Source: Amycolatopsis tolypomycina
GTDB taxonomy: Bacteria > Actinomycetota > Actinomycetes > Mycobacteriales > Pseudonocardiaceae
Length of the DNA: 64,000 nt
Assembly (NCBI RefSeq): GCF_900105945.1
Contig: NZ_FNSO01000002.1
Location: 124,001 to 188,000 of the forward strand
Direction: 5' to 3'
A program made the position numbers and the translations under genes. Under the pieces are notes generated by a model that saw only the letters and a list, made by a program, of their open reading frames with translations, searched no databases and had not been told where the DNA came from. This document shows, piece after piece, positions 34,686-45,301 of this stretch. Every line of letters begins with the position of its first letter. Within the stretch, counting starts at the first letter, position 1.

Positions 34686-35530
34686 GTGAGCAGTGCTCTC
34701 GAATCAGATCACCGCCCGCAGCCGAGGGGAGATCACTGCTCTCTCTTCAGAGCAGCGACATCGAGCAAGTCGCGAGCAGCGCTCTCAACCGCGACCACCG
34801 ATCTTCACATGCGCGCGAGCAGTGCCCCCAGCGTCACCCGCCGCGCACCGAACAGGAGAGCAGTGCTCTCAAACGCGACCGCTGCCCCCCGACAGCCCGA
34901 GAGCAGTGCTCTCGAAGCTGAGCACTGCCCACCCTCACAGCGAGAGCAGTGCTCTCGATAGCGACCACCGATCTTCCCGTGCGCACGAGCAGTGGCCCAG
35001 CATCGCCCACCGTACAGCAATACAAGAGCAGTGCTCTCAATCGAGACCAGCGATCTAACTACACATGAGAGCCGTGGCCCATCATCAGCCGGCGTCCACG
35101 CCAGGACCCGAGCAGGGTTCCAACACCAGTCGGCGTCCACGCCAGACCCAAGCAGCATTCCCAGCCCAAGTCGGCGTGCACACCAGGGCCCGCGCAGCAT
35201 TCCCAACGCCAGCCGGCGCGCGCACCAGGGCTCGAGCAGATTTCCCAACGCCAGTCGGCGTCCACAGCAGGGCCCAGCAGCGCCCTCAGCGCCAGTCTGC
35301 ACGCGAACCGGCGCCCGAGCAGGGCTTCCAACGTCGGTCGGCGCACACCGGCACCCGACCAGCGCCAGCCGTCGCGCACCGAACACGAGAGCAGTGCTCT
35401 CAAACGAGACCACCGCTTCCCATAGCCCGAGAGCAGTGCTCTCAAACGCGACCACCGCTCCCCAGGCGCCCAAGAGCAGTGCTCTCGAAGCTGAGCACCG
35501 CCCACCCCCGCGACGAGAGCAGTGCTCTCA
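34686..35530. repeat. Tandem array of about twenty 40-43-base units based on a palindrome
   Basis: The 1,121-base gap 34503-35623 contains no convincing gene, but an array fills most of it. Two blocks (34686-35080, 35387-35529) repeat the odd palindrome GAGAGCAGTGCTCTC every 40-43 bases. Exact copies are at 34856, 34899, 34942, 35387, 35429 and 35515; one-base variants are at 34686, 35024 and 35472; more distant ones are at 34729, 34772, 34815, 34984 and 35067. The text between palindromes is also related (AAACGCGACC or GAAGCTGAGCAC versions). The middle block (35087-35380) keeps the spacing and AGCAG core but has CGGCGTCCACGCCAG instead of the second arm. Unit lengths vary, which breaks any reading frame. 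Confidence 0.85.
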
Positions 35531-35623
35531 CCACCCGGCCCAGGACGAACCCGACACGGTCGGCGGACCTCTCGGCACGCATATCCGCACACCAGCGCCC
35601 GCGGTGTTGCATGATGATCCACC

Positions 35624-35833
35624 ATGGCCGAGCGCACACTCGCCGACCAGTTGGGCGGCTACCTCCCCGAAGGCATCGAGGCCCTCGAAGAGCACGAGCG
35701 GCAGGACCTCGCCAACGCCCTGCGCGACGCGCGCAGGCGGCAGGCGAAGGCGCTCGCCGAAGCGGGCGAAGAAGGCCTTCGGTACGTTCCCGCGCTGCTG
35801 CGCGGCGCCGTCCGGAAGGCAGTCGGCCTGTGA
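35624..35833 (+). CDS. Small charged helical protein
   Basis: The 69-residue product starts at an ATG within CACCATGG. It is very rich in Ala, Arg, Glu and Leu and is predicted almost wholly helical (LEEHERQDLANALRDARRRQAKALAEAGEEG). It overlaps the next gene by GTGA, so the two are translated together. No family is recognised. The immediate upstream neighbour is the palindromic repeat array. A regulatory or adaptor role for the 256-residue partner is possible; no evidence picks one. Confidence 0.68.
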   Translation: MAERTLADQLGGYLPEGIEALEEHERQDLANALRDARRRQAKALAEAGEEGLRYVPALLRGAVRKAVGL

Positions 35834-36600
35834 CGGCGGACAAACGGACGCAGAACTACGCGGCCGAGGCGGAGATCCTCAAGCTGGCCCGCGTCCTCGA
35901 CGTCGAGCCCGCGCGCCTGGCGTACCTCGCCCGCGTCGACGCCGATGATCTGCAGGCCTTCCGGGAGCAGGTCACCGACACGCTGTTCGACGCCAACGCC
36001 GCCGTGCTGCAGCGGATGGCGCTGGCCGCGCGGATCGTCCCGGTCGCGGTGCTCGCCAAGATCGCCGAGAAGGTCTTCGGCCCCCTTCTCTGCGCCCGGA
36101 TCGCCGGGCTGGTCGACGTCGGGCGCGGTGTCGACGTCGCCAAGCGGCTGAGTCCGCGGTTCCTCGCCGAGGTGGCGGCGGAACTCGATCCACGGCGGGC
36201 GAGCGCGATCATCAGCCGCATTCCGCTGGACACCGTCCTCGCCGTCGCGGCCGAACTGGCGCTCAGACAAGACTGGATCACCCTCGGCCGGTTCGTCGGG
36301 CACCTGCCGGACCTCACCGTGCGGCGGGCCCTGGAGCAGATCGACGACCCGGCGCTGCTGCGGATCGCGTTCGTGCTCGATGACAAGCACCGCATCGACC
36401 ACGTCGTCGGCCTGCTCCCGGCGCACCGGCTCGGCCGGCTGGTCACCGCGGCGAGCAAGAACGAAGACCTCTGGACACCGGCGCTCGATCTCCTGACCCA
36501 CTTGGGCGACGCGCGGCGCGCCACGCTGGCACCGCTGGTCGCCGGCCTGCCCGACGGCTTCCGGGAACGCGTGCAGGCGACGATCAGGGAGCTGCCGTAG
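35830..36600 (+). CDS. Helical-repeat protein resembling MgtE N-terminal/FliG-like domains
   Basis: The 256-residue product starts at GTG 35830, overlapping the previous stop. It lacks signal and membrane segments. The central part has repeated units of about 25 residues, such as LSPRFLAEVAAELDPRRASAIISRIPLD and the next copies around LVGHLPDLTVRRALEQIDDPALL. These resemble the right-handed superhelix of MgtE_N. Such domains bind partners or sense magnesium in MgtE; here there is no transporter part. Coupled to the small helical protein upstream, it may form a two-part complex. Its function is unknown. Confidence 0.75.
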   Translation: MTADKRTQNYAAEAEILKLARVLDVEPARLAYLARVDADDLQAFREQVTDTLFDANAAVLQRMALAARIVPVAVLAKIAEKVFGPLLCARIAGLVDVGRGVDVAKRLSPRFLAEVAAELDPRRASAIISRIPLDTVLAVAAELALRQDWITLGRFVGHLPDLTVRRALEQIDDPALLRIAFVLDDKHRIDHVVGLLPAHRLGRLVTAASKNEDLWTPALDLLTHLGDARRATLAPLVAGLPDGFRERVQATIRELP

Positions 36601-36660
36601 GCGAGCGAACTCCCGGCCGAGCCCGGCGTCGCCACGATCCCGGCGACGACGAACGGGGTG

Positions 36661-36693
36661 GGGTAAACCACACCAAAACAGTGCGGTTTGCCC
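36661..36693 (+). terminator. Possible hairpin terminator
   Basis: GGGTAAACC (36661-36669) can pair with GGTTTGCCC (36685-36693), with one G-U pair and a 15-base loop. It lies 60 bases after the stop of the MgtE_N-like gene and before the Lnt-like gene. The stem is modest in strength. Confidence 0.45.
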
Positions 36694-36748
36694 CAATGTG
36701 CCCACCCCCGCCGCCTGGAACCCTCGAGGTCGGGCGAAAGGGGCCACG

Positions 36749-38158
36749 ATGAACAAGCTGGGATGGGCAATGGCCGCGACGGTGACGTCGGCGGTGTTGT
36801 TCTTCTTCGGCACGGGCTTGGCCCCGGTGCCCGAACTGGCCTGGCTGGCACCGCTGCCGATCTTGCTGCTCGCGCCCCGCGTTCCCGGCGCCGCCGCAAT
36901 GGCGTGCGCGTTCGTCGCCCACCTCGCGGGCAGCGCCGGAAGCTGGACCTACTTCTGGCATTCCCTGGCGATCCCACGGCCCGCGGCGATCGCGATCCTC
37001 GGCGGCAGCGCACTCCTGTTCGCCCTCTCCGCAGGCCTGTTCCGGCTGCTCGTCCGGCGCGGGCACGGATTGCTCGCCTCGCTCGCCGCGCCCGCGTTGT
37101 GGACCGTGGTGCTCTACACGATTTCCCTCCTCAACCCGACCGGCGTCATGGACACCCTCATGACGACGCAGGCCGACCGGCCGTCCGTGCTGCGGCTCGC
37201 CGCGGTCACCGGCGGCTGGGGCGTCGAGTTCCTCGTGCTGTTCGTCCCGGCCGCCGTGGCCGCCGCGCTCGCTCCGGGCGTTCGCGGTCTCCGCCGGCTC
37301 GCCGGGCTGGTCACCGTCGCCGCCGCGCTGGGCGCGCTGGTCTTCTGGACCACGCCGGTGCCGGCCGGGCCGTCGACGCGGGTGGCGCTGGTCGCGCCCG
37401 GCCAGAGCCGCTGGGCGGTCGACGTCGCCACGCCGGACGGCCAAGCTCTCGTCCTGTCCTATGTGGACCAGATCGGCCGGTTGCCCGGCGGCGTCCAGGC
37501 CGTGGTGCTCCCCGAAGCCGCCTTCGCGGTGGACCAGGCCAGCCGGCCGCGGCTCGTCGAAGCCTTCTCCGACGTTGCCCGCACGCGGAATCTCAACGTC
37601 GTCACCGGCGTCGTCGACACGACGCCGGACGGCCGGTTCAACGCCGCGCTGGCGATCCCGCCGTCCGGGCCACCGGTGGAATACCGCAAGTGGCACAACG
37701 GGGACTCCCCGAACATGGCGTCCGGCACCCAGCTCGCGCACCTCGCCGGGATCGGGCTGATGGTGTGCATGGACGTCAACTTCGGTGACCCGAGCCGCGA
37801 TTACGGCCGGGCCGGCACGGGCCTGGTGCTCATCCCGGCGTCCGACGAAGACGTCGACGGCTGGGCACACAGCCGCACCGCGCTCATCCGCGGCGTCGAA
37901 AACGGCTTCTCGGTGGCGTGGAGCGCGGCCCGCGGGACGCCGATGCTCGCGGACTCGCGCGGCCACGTCCTGGCCGACGCCCACACCGGCGGCAGCCCGT
38001 TCACGGTGGTCGTCGCCGACGTCCCGATCGGGCCGGGGAAGACGCCGTACGCACGCTTCGGCGACTGGTTCGCCTGGCTCTGCGGCCTGGTCGCGCTGGC
38101 CGGGATCGTGACGGCCGCGAGCAGGCCGTCACACGTCGAGAGCGCGAGCGTTGCGTAG
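36749..38158 (+). CDS. Apolipoprotein N-acyltransferase-like membrane nitrilase
   Basis: The 469-residue product starts at ATG 36749, followed by about six membrane helices (residues 1-200). A carbon-nitrogen hydrolase domain follows, with a catalytic triad: Glu in VVLPEAAF, Lys in YRKWHNGDS and Cys in MVCMDVNF. A final helix lies near the C terminus. This is the architecture of Lnt, which adds a third acyl chain to lipoproteins on the outer face of the membrane. Actinobacteria often carry several Lnt-like paralogues, so exact activity is uncertain. Its end overlaps the convergent hydrolase by 30 bases. Confidence 0.85.
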   Translation: MNKLGWAMAATVTSAVLFFFGTGLAPVPELAWLAPLPILLLAPRVPGAAAMACAFVAHLAGSAGSWTYFWHSLAIPRPAAIAILGGSALLFALSAGLFRLLVRRGHGLLASLAAPALWTVVLYTISLLNPTGVMDTLMTTQADRPSVLRLAAVTGGWGVEFLVLFVPAAVAAALAPGVRGLRRLAGLVTVAAALGALVFWTTPVPAGPSTRVALVAPGQSRWAVDVATPDGQALVLSYVDQIGRLPGGVQAVVLPEAAFAVDQASRPRLVEAFSDVARTRNLNVVTGVVDTTPDGRFNAALAIPPSGPPVEYRKWHNGDSPNMASGTQLAHLAGIGLMVCMDVNFGDPSRDYGRAGTGLVLIPASDEDVDGWAHSRTALIRGVENGFSVAWSAARGTPMLADSRGHVLADAHTGGSPFTVVVADVPIGPGKTPYARFGDWFAWLCGLVALAGIVTAASRPSHVESASVA

Positions 38159-38929
38159 CACCTTCGACCACGCCGGATCCGCGCAGAGCGCGCAGCCCGG
38201 GCCGAAGAAGACCCCGCGCGCCTGCTCGTCGCCGGCCAGCCAGAAGCGGAACCACGCGGTGATCGCGCCGCGGAAGCCGCCGCCGTCGCCGGCCGGGGTG
38301 AAGTGGGTGGCGCCGGCGAGCTCGCCGTAGACCGCGGGGACGTGCGACGCGGCGTAGTAGCGCGGGATCACCAGCAGCGCGGGCGGCACGATGATGTCGA
38401 GCTGGCCGCCGAGGAAGAGCACCGGGCCGTGCAGTGCTTCGACGGACCCGAGCGGTCCCGGCTCGATGGGGACGGTGGTGGTGACGAGCGGGTCGGCGCC
38501 CGCGGCGATGGCCCCGCCGCCGCCCTGGGAGTGCCCGGTCGCGCCGATGTGCGCGGTGTCGATCCGGCCGAAGTACCGGCTGCCCGGCCGGGCGTTTTCC
38601 GCGACGAGCGTGCGGGCACCGTCGAGCATTTCCCGGCCGGTTCCGGAGTTCACCGTGTTCGCGGCGGCCACGACGAACCCGTAGGACGCGAGGTGCCGCA
38701 GCAGTCCCGCGTAGACGGCCGGAACGGCTCCGGTGCCGTTGCCCCACACGATCACGGGGTGCTTGCCGTCGCCGAGGTCGGCCGGGCGGAAGACGGTGTG
38801 GGTTGCGTCGAGAGCCTCGCTGACGACGGCGAAGGGACCTGGCTGATCCCACTGCACCGGCGCCGCCTGGGCGGGCTGCGGAGTCACGAAAAGGACCGTC
38901 AAGAGCACCACGAGCCACAGCCGTCGCAT
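38129..38929 (-). CDS. Secreted alpha/beta hydrolase (cutinase/PET-hydrolase-like group)
   Basis: The 266-residue product has a signal peptide (LWLVVLLTVLFVTPQPAQA) and an alpha/beta hydrolase fold with HPVIVWGNGTGA (oxyanion strand), GHSQGGGGA (nucleophile Ser) and a late GATHFTPAG His. Asp in LGGQLDIIVPP is the probable third triad member. The layout resembles dienelactone-hydrolase and cutinase-like enzymes secreted by actinobacteria. A GCALCADPAW segment near the C terminus has two Cys that may form a disulfide. Esters of lipids or polyesters are plausible substrates. Confidence 0.85.
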   Translation of the reverse strand: MRRLWLVVLLTVLFVTPQPAQAAPVQWDQPGPFAVVSEALDATHTVFRPADLGDGKHPVIVWGNGTGAVPAVYAGLLRHLASYGFVVAAANTVNSGTGREMLDGARTLVAENARPGSRYFGRIDTAHIGATGHSQGGGGAIAAGADPLVTTTVPIEPGPLGSVEALHGPVLFLGGQLDIIVPPALLVIPRYYAASHVPAVYGELAGATHFTPAGDGGGFRGAITAWFRFWLAGDEQARGVFFGPGCALCADPAWSKVLRNARALDV

Positions 38930-39112
38930 GTCTTCTCCCTGTCACGTCGCCGGAACAGCCGAAGACATGATCGGTCGGGAACGCCCTCACCCTGATTGTG
39001 ACCCGACACAAAGAACGGCCGCGATCTCTGATCGTTTTCCCAGGTCGACTCCAGGGAAATGTGACCGATCATGATCTGCGTCACGTACTGACGGGTAACT
39101 GGAGGCAACGGA

Positions 39113-39976
39113 ATGCGGGTCACCAACGGCGGTGCCAAGCGGATCCTGGCCGTGCTCACCGCGGCGCTCACCTTCGGCGCGATCGCCCCGGCGGTCGCGG
39201 AGGCAGCCCCGAGCAGCGGCTGGAACGACTGGGGTTGCCGCCCGTCCGCCGCGCACCCGGAGCCCGTCGTGCTGGTGCACGGCCTCGGCGCCAACGACAC
39301 CGTCAACTGGTTCTTCCACGCCCCGAAGATCGCGGCCCAGGGCTACTGCGTGTTCTCCCTGACGTACGGCACGGGCATCCTCGGCCCGGGTGTCGGCGGC
39401 CTGGCCTCGATGCGTGACAGCGCCGCACAGCTCGGCCGATTTGTCGACAAGGTCACGGCCACGACCGGCGCGGCGAAGGTGGACATCGTCGGCCACTCCG
39501 AAGGCAGCACGATGCCCGCGTACTACCTGAAGTACGGCGGCGCGGCCAAGGTCGCGCACTTCGTCGGCTTCGGCGCGAACTACCGCGGCACGACGCTCGG
39601 CGGCCTCGGCGCGCTGGCCAAAGCCCTCCTGACGACGGTGCCCGGCCTCGCCACGGTCCTGCGCACGGCGTGCGGCGCCTGCTCGGAGTACCTGGCCCCC
39701 TCGGCGTTCCTCGACGACCTCGCCCGCGGCGGCGTCCACGTGGCCGGGCCGACGTACACGAGCATCGTGAGCAGGTACGACGAGGTGGTGACGCCGTACA
39801 CGAGCGGAATCCTCGGCGAACCGGGGACGACGGACATCGTGCTGCAGGACTTCTGCTCCGCCGACGCGTCGGGCCACCTGAGCCAGGCGATCGACCCGAA
39901 CGTCACCGGGCTGATCCTGCACGCACTGGACGCGTCCTACGCGCCGACGTGCACGCCGTTCACCCTGCCACTCTGA
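39113..39976 (+). CDS. Secreted lipase/esterase (LipA/EstA, class 2 type)
   Basis: The 287-residue product starts at ATG behind CTGGAGG. It has a signal peptide ([15 protein letters not shown]), [17 protein letters not shown] (oxyanion region), [15 protein letters not shown] (nucleophile Ser129), a [11 protein letters not shown]sp and [10 protein letters not shown] with the catalytic His. This is typical of the EstA/lipase class 2 family related to Streptomyces triacylglycerol lipases. Several Cys pairs ([21 protein letters not shown]) suit an exported protein. Its 3' end overlaps the convergent hutI by 17 bases. Confidence 0.9.
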   Translation: MRVTNGGAKRILAVLTAALTFGAIAPAVAEAAPSSGWNDWGCRPSAAHPEPVVLVHGLGANDTVNWFFHAPKIAAQGYCVFSLTYGTGILGPGVGGLASMRDSAAQLGRFVDKVTATTGAAKVDIVGHSEGSTMPAYYLKYGGAAKVAHFVGFGANYRGTTLGGLGALAKALLTTVPGLATVLRTACGACSEYLAPSAFLDDLARGGVHVAGPTYTSIVSRYDEVVTPYTSGILGEPGTTDIVLQDFCSADASGHLSQAIDPNVTGLILHALDASYAPTCTPFTLPL

Positions 39977-41108
39977 CCCCGGCGCGCCACACCGCGCGGG
40001 TCAGCGGCACGCCCGGCCGGTACGCCAGGTGTGTCACCGAAGGCGCGTCGAGGACGTGGACGTCGGCCCGCGCGCCGGGCCGCAGGACGCCCACGTCCTC
40101 GCGGCGCAAGGCCTTCGCCCCGCCCGCCGTCGCCGCCCAGACCGCTTCCTCGATCGTCATGCGCATCTGCAGCACCGCCGTCGCGACGCAGAACGCCATC
40201 GACGTCGTGTACGAGCTGCCCGGGTTGGCATTGCTGGCCAGCGCCACCGTCGCGCCCGCGTCGAGCAGGCGGCGCGCCGGGGCGAGGGGCTGGCGGGTCG
40301 ACAGGTCGCACGCCGGCAGCAAAGTCGCCACCGTCTCGGACGCGGCCAGCGCCGCAACATCCGCGTCCGAAAGGTACGTGCAGTGGTCGACGCTCGCCGC
40401 GCCCAGTTCCACGGCCAGCCGGACGCCGGGGCCTTCGCCGAGCTGGTTGCCGTGCACCCGCAGGCCCAGCCCGCGCTCGGCCGCAGCCTTCAGCACCCGC
40501 TCCGACTGGGCTTCGTCGAACGCCCCCGTCTCGCAGAACACGTCCGCCCAGCGCACGCTTTCCGCCACGGCGTCGAGCATCTCGCCGCACACGAGGTCCA
40601 CATAGGACTCCGCAGCGGCGCCGGGTGGCACCAGGTGCGCGCCGAGGAACGTCACCTCGTCGGCCACCTCGCCGGCGATCCGGGCGCTCCGCGCTTCGTC
40701 CGCGACCGTCAACCCGTAGCCCGTCTTGGTCTCCAGGCAGGTCGTCCCCTGCCGGGCCGCTTCGTCGACGTGGCGGCGCAGGTTCGCCGCCAGCTGCTCG
40801 TCGGACGCCTCCCGCGTCGCCCCGACCGTGATCGCGATTCCGCCTGCCGTGTAGGGCTTCCCGGCCATCCGCGCCTCGAACTCGGCCGTGCGGTCGCCGG
40901 CGAAGACGAGGTGCGTGTGGCTGTCGACCCAGCCCGGGAGCACCGCGCGGCCGTCGACGTCGACGCGCTCGTCGGCGTCCGGCGCGCTCGCCGCCGGGCC
41001 CACCCAGGTGACGCGCGCGCCGTCGAGCACCAGGGCGGCGTCGGTCAGCCTGCCCAGGGCCGGGTCGTTGGTCGTGAGCTCGCCGATGCCCGTGATCAGG
41101 ACTGCCAC
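39960..41108 (-). CDS. hutI: Imidazolonepropionase
   Basis: The 382-residue product is read from GTG 41108, 13 bases inside the end of hutF. It shows the metal-binding amidohydrolase motif [25 protein letters not shown], plus [28 protein letters not shown] and a [10 protein letters not shown] segment. HutI opens the imidazolone ring to give N-formimino-L-glutamate, the third step of histidine breakdown. It is last of the five-gene hut operon and is translationally coupled to hutF. Confidence 0.93.
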   Translation of the reverse strand: MAVLITGIGELTTNDPALGRLTDAALVLDGARVTWVGPAASAPDADERVDVDGRAVLPGWVDSHTHLVFAGDRTAEFEARMAGKPYTAGGIAITVGATREASDEQLAANLRRHVDEAARQGTTCLETKTGYGLTVADEARSARIAGEVADEVTFLGAHLVPPGAAAESYVDLVCGEMLDAVAESVRWADVFCETGAFDEAQSERVLKAAAERGLGLRVHGNQLGEGPGVRLAVELGAASVDHCTYLSDADVAALAASETVATLLPACDLSTRQPLAPARRLLDAGATVALASNANPGSSYTTSMAFCVATAVLQMRMTIEEAVWAATAGGAKALRREDVGVLRPGARADVHVLDAPSVTHLAYRPGVPLTRAVWRAGVRVAG

Positions 41109-42457
41109 AGTGCCTCGATCTCCTTCGCCAGCACGGTTTCCGGTCGGTCGATCAACTGGTGGACGCCGTCCCGCACGACCTCGCGGCCCGCGACGACGAC
41201 GTGCCGGACGTCGGGTGCCGACGCCGCGAACACGACACCGGACGGCTCGATCCCGGCGGTCCGCACCGAATCCAGGTTCGCGGTGACGAAGTCCGCGCCC
41301 GCCCCCTCGGCGAGCGCGCCGACCTCGCCCCACCCGATCGCCGCGTGGTCCGTGCCCGCTTCGAGGAGCTCGTCGGCGCTGAACCGGCCGCGTTCCTCGC
41401 TGGCCAGCCGGTCGTCCAGCTCCAGCGCCCGGATCTCCTCGAAGGCGTCGACGACGGCGTTGCTGTCACTGCCGATGCTCAGCCGCACGCCGGCGTCCCG
41501 CAGGGCGCGGGCCGGGCCGATGCCGTCGCCGAGGTCGCGTTCGGTGGTCGGGCAGAAGCACGCCCGCGCGCCGCTCAACCGCTCGATGTCCGACGCCGTC
41601 AGGTGCGTGGCGTGCACGGCGACCAAACGCTCGGTCAGCACGCCGTGGTCGTCCAGCAGCTCGGTGGGCGTGCGGCCGTAGGCGGCCTGGCACTGCTCGT
41701 TTTCCGCGCGCTGCTCGGAAAGGTGGATGTGCACGACGCGCTTGCTGTCCACAAGCGACAGCTGATCCGCCGGCACGGCCCGCACCGAGTGGATGGCCGC
41801 GCCGACCCGGAACAGCTCGTCTTCCTTCAGCTCGGAGACCCGCGAGGCCCACGCCGACGCCGAGCCGTCGGAGAACCGCCGCTGGACCTCGTCGGGCGCG
41901 ACGCCGATCCCGCCCGCCAGGTAGCAGGTGTCGAGCAGCGTCAGCCGGATCCCCGCGTCGGCCGCGGCCTGCCGCAGCGCCGCCCCCATCGCGTTCGGGT
42001 CGGCGTAGGGCTTCCCGCCGGGCGCGTGGTGCAGGTAGTGGAACTCGCCCACGCTCGTGTACCCGCCGAGCACCATCTCGGCGTACACGCCGCGGGCCAG
42101 CCGGTAGTACGCGTCGGGGTCGAGCCGCGACGCCAGCGCGTACATCCGCTCGCGCCACGTCCAGAACGTGCCGCGCTCGTGGTGCGTCCGGCCCCGCAGC
42201 GCCCGGTGGAAGGCGTGCGAGTGGCCGTTCGCGAACCCCGGCAGGGTGAGCCCGGGCAGGACGGTGCCCGCGCGCGGTGCGTCCGGTGTCACCGCGGTGA
42301 TGCGGCCGTCGGCGACGTCGATCCGCACGCCGGACGCGATGCCGCCGGGCAGCCAGGCTTGGTTGCACCAGAAAACTGTCGGTGCCGCGCGATACGCTGG
42401 AACCGGGGGGCGCCCCCGCGGGTCGGGAGTCGGGTCTGGGGTCAGTTCGGGGGTCAC
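41096..42457 (-). CDS. hutF: Formimidoylglutamate deiminase
   Basis: The 453-residue product is an amidohydrolase-superfamily protein: [19 protein letters not shown] (metal ligands), [24 protein letters not shown] and [15 protein letters not shown]. HutF removes ammonia from N-formimino-L-glutamate, giving N-formyl-L-glutamate. The GTG start overlaps the M20-family stop (GTGA). Its first 25-30 residues (Pro/Arg-rich, [21 protein letters not shown]) are encoded partly by a short repeat found elsewhere in the window (30531). They precede the family's usual [11 protein letters not shown] start, so this extension looks acquired. No start codon lies between. Confidence 0.9.
   Translation of the reverse strand: MTPELTPDPTPDPRGRPPVPAYRAAPTVFWCNQAWLPGGIASGVRIDVADGRITAVTPDAPRAGTVLPGLTLPGFANGHSHAFHRALRGRTHHERGTFWTWRERMYALASRLDPDAYYRLARGVYAEMVLGGYTSVGEFHYLHHAPGGKPYADPNAMGAALRQAAADAGIRLTLLDTCYLAGGIGVAPDEVQRRFSDGSASAWASRVSELKEDELFRVGAAIHSVRAVPADQLSLVDSKRVVHIHLSEQRAENEQCQAAYGRTPTELLDDHGVLTERLVAVHATHLTASDIERLSGARACFCPTTERDLGDGIGPARALRDAGVRLSIGSDSNAVVDAFEEIRALELDDRLASEERGRFSADELLEAGTDHAAIGWGEVGALAEGAGADFVTANLDSVRTAGIEPSGVVFAASAPDVRHVVVAGREVVRDGVHQLIDRPETVLAKEIEALWQS
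42374..42428 (+). repeat. Short repeat with damage-type promoter and GC hairpin, copy 2, inside hutF
   Basis: CTGTCGGTG, an 8-base gap and TACGCT (42376-42398) are followed by CGGGGGGCGCCCCCG (about 42404-42418). This matches the copy at 30531-30588 along about 55 bases, with one-base gaps. Here it lies antisense to the first codons of hutF and supplies residues of its N-terminal extension. A promoter here would run against the hut operon. Confidence 0.65.
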
Positions 42458-43646
42458 CGCGCCAGCCGCTCCAGCACCGTGGCCAAAGCCGCGGCGCCCG
42501 CTTCGACGTCGTCGGCCTCGGCGAACTCCTCCGGCGAGTGGCTGATTCCCGTCGGGTTGCGCACGTAGAGCATCCCGGACGGCACGAACCCGGCGAGGAT
42601 GGCCGCGTCGTGGCCGGCGCCCGTCGGCAGCTCCGGCGGTGCGCCGAGCCAGCCGCCCAGGTCACGCCGGAGGGCGTCGTCGAACACGACGTCGTCCGAA
42701 TAGGACTCGCGCGTCACCGTCACCCGGCAGCCCTCCGCCCGCGCCGCTTCCGAGGCTGCTCGCGCGATTTCCTCGACGAGCGCCGGGGTCGCGGTTCCGG
42801 GCACCCGCGCGTCGAGCCACAGGTCCACAGTGGACGCGATGACGTTGGTGCCGCCCGGTGTCGGCACCAGCCTGCCGACCGTCGCCCGCGCGTCCGGGAC
42901 GGCCGCCGCCAGCCGCCGGACGGCGGTGACCGTCGCGGCGGCGGGCAGCATCGGGTCGGCGCGGTCGGCCAGCAGCGTCGCCCCGGCGTGGTTCCCCTGT
43001 CCCGCGAAGGAAAACCGCCACCGCCCGTGCGCGATCACCGTGCTGCCGACGGCCACCGGCGAGCCGAGGTCGATCAGTCCTCGGCCCTGCTCGACGTGCA
43101 GCTCAAGGAACTTCCCGACCAGCCCGAGCCGCTCGGGATCGGCGCCCACCAGGGCGGGGTCGAACCCGGACTTCGCGGCCGCTTCGGCGAACGTCACGCC
43201 GTCGGTGTCCCGCAGCCCGCGCGCCTTGTCGGCGTCGATCGTGCCGGTGAGCAGCCGCGAGCCGAGGCACGGGACACCGAACCGGCCGCCCTCTTCCTCG
43301 GCGAACACGACGACGGCGAACGGCTTCCCGGGCCGGAACCCGCGTGCCTGCAACGCTTCCACCGCGGCCAGCGCGCTCGCGACGCCGAGCGGGCCGTCGA
43401 AGGCGCCGCCGCCGGGGACCGAGTCGAGGTGGCTGCCGGTGACGACGGCGTCCGGCCCCGGCGGGCCCCACCAGGCCCAGATGTTGCCGTTGTGGTCGGT
43501 GTCGACGTCGAGCCCGAGGCCGAGCGCGCGCTCGCCGAACCACGCCCGCAGGTCCTGCTCGGGCGCGTCGAAGGCGTGCCGCGAGTAGCCGCCGCGCTTC
43601 GGGTCGCGCCCGACGTCGGCGATCTCCCCGAGCAACCCCGAGGCGC

Positions 43647-43650
<4 letters not shown>
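42454..43650 (-). CDS. M20-family amidohydrolase (allantoate amidohydrolase-like) in the hut operon
   Basis: The 398-residue product starts at GTG 43650, overlapping the hutU stop. It has the two-zinc M20 pattern [40 protein letters not shown] and SGAGHDAAI (written TGAGHDAAI here). Relatives cleave N-carbamoyl or allantoate amide bonds. HutF upstream would yield N-formyl-L-glutamate, and no HutG deformylase gene is present in the cluster. I therefore infer that this enzyme hydrolyses formylglutamate to glutamate and formate. Confidence 0.88.
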
Positions 43651-45299
<1,649 letters not shown>

Positions 45300-45301
45300 T
45301 C

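Noticed and set aside
34686..35530. CRISPR array
   Set aside because: The conserved core is only 15 bases, the intervening 25-28 bases are themselves related between units, the repeats are palindromic and imperfect, and no cas genes are present.
34805..35637. Repeat proteins encoded on the minus strand across the array (recurring FESTAL and ARRLALGM segments)
   Set aside because: The peptide repeats follow from the DNA repeats; unit lengths of 40-43 bases break the frame, there is no ribosome site, and composition is unlike the neighbouring genes.
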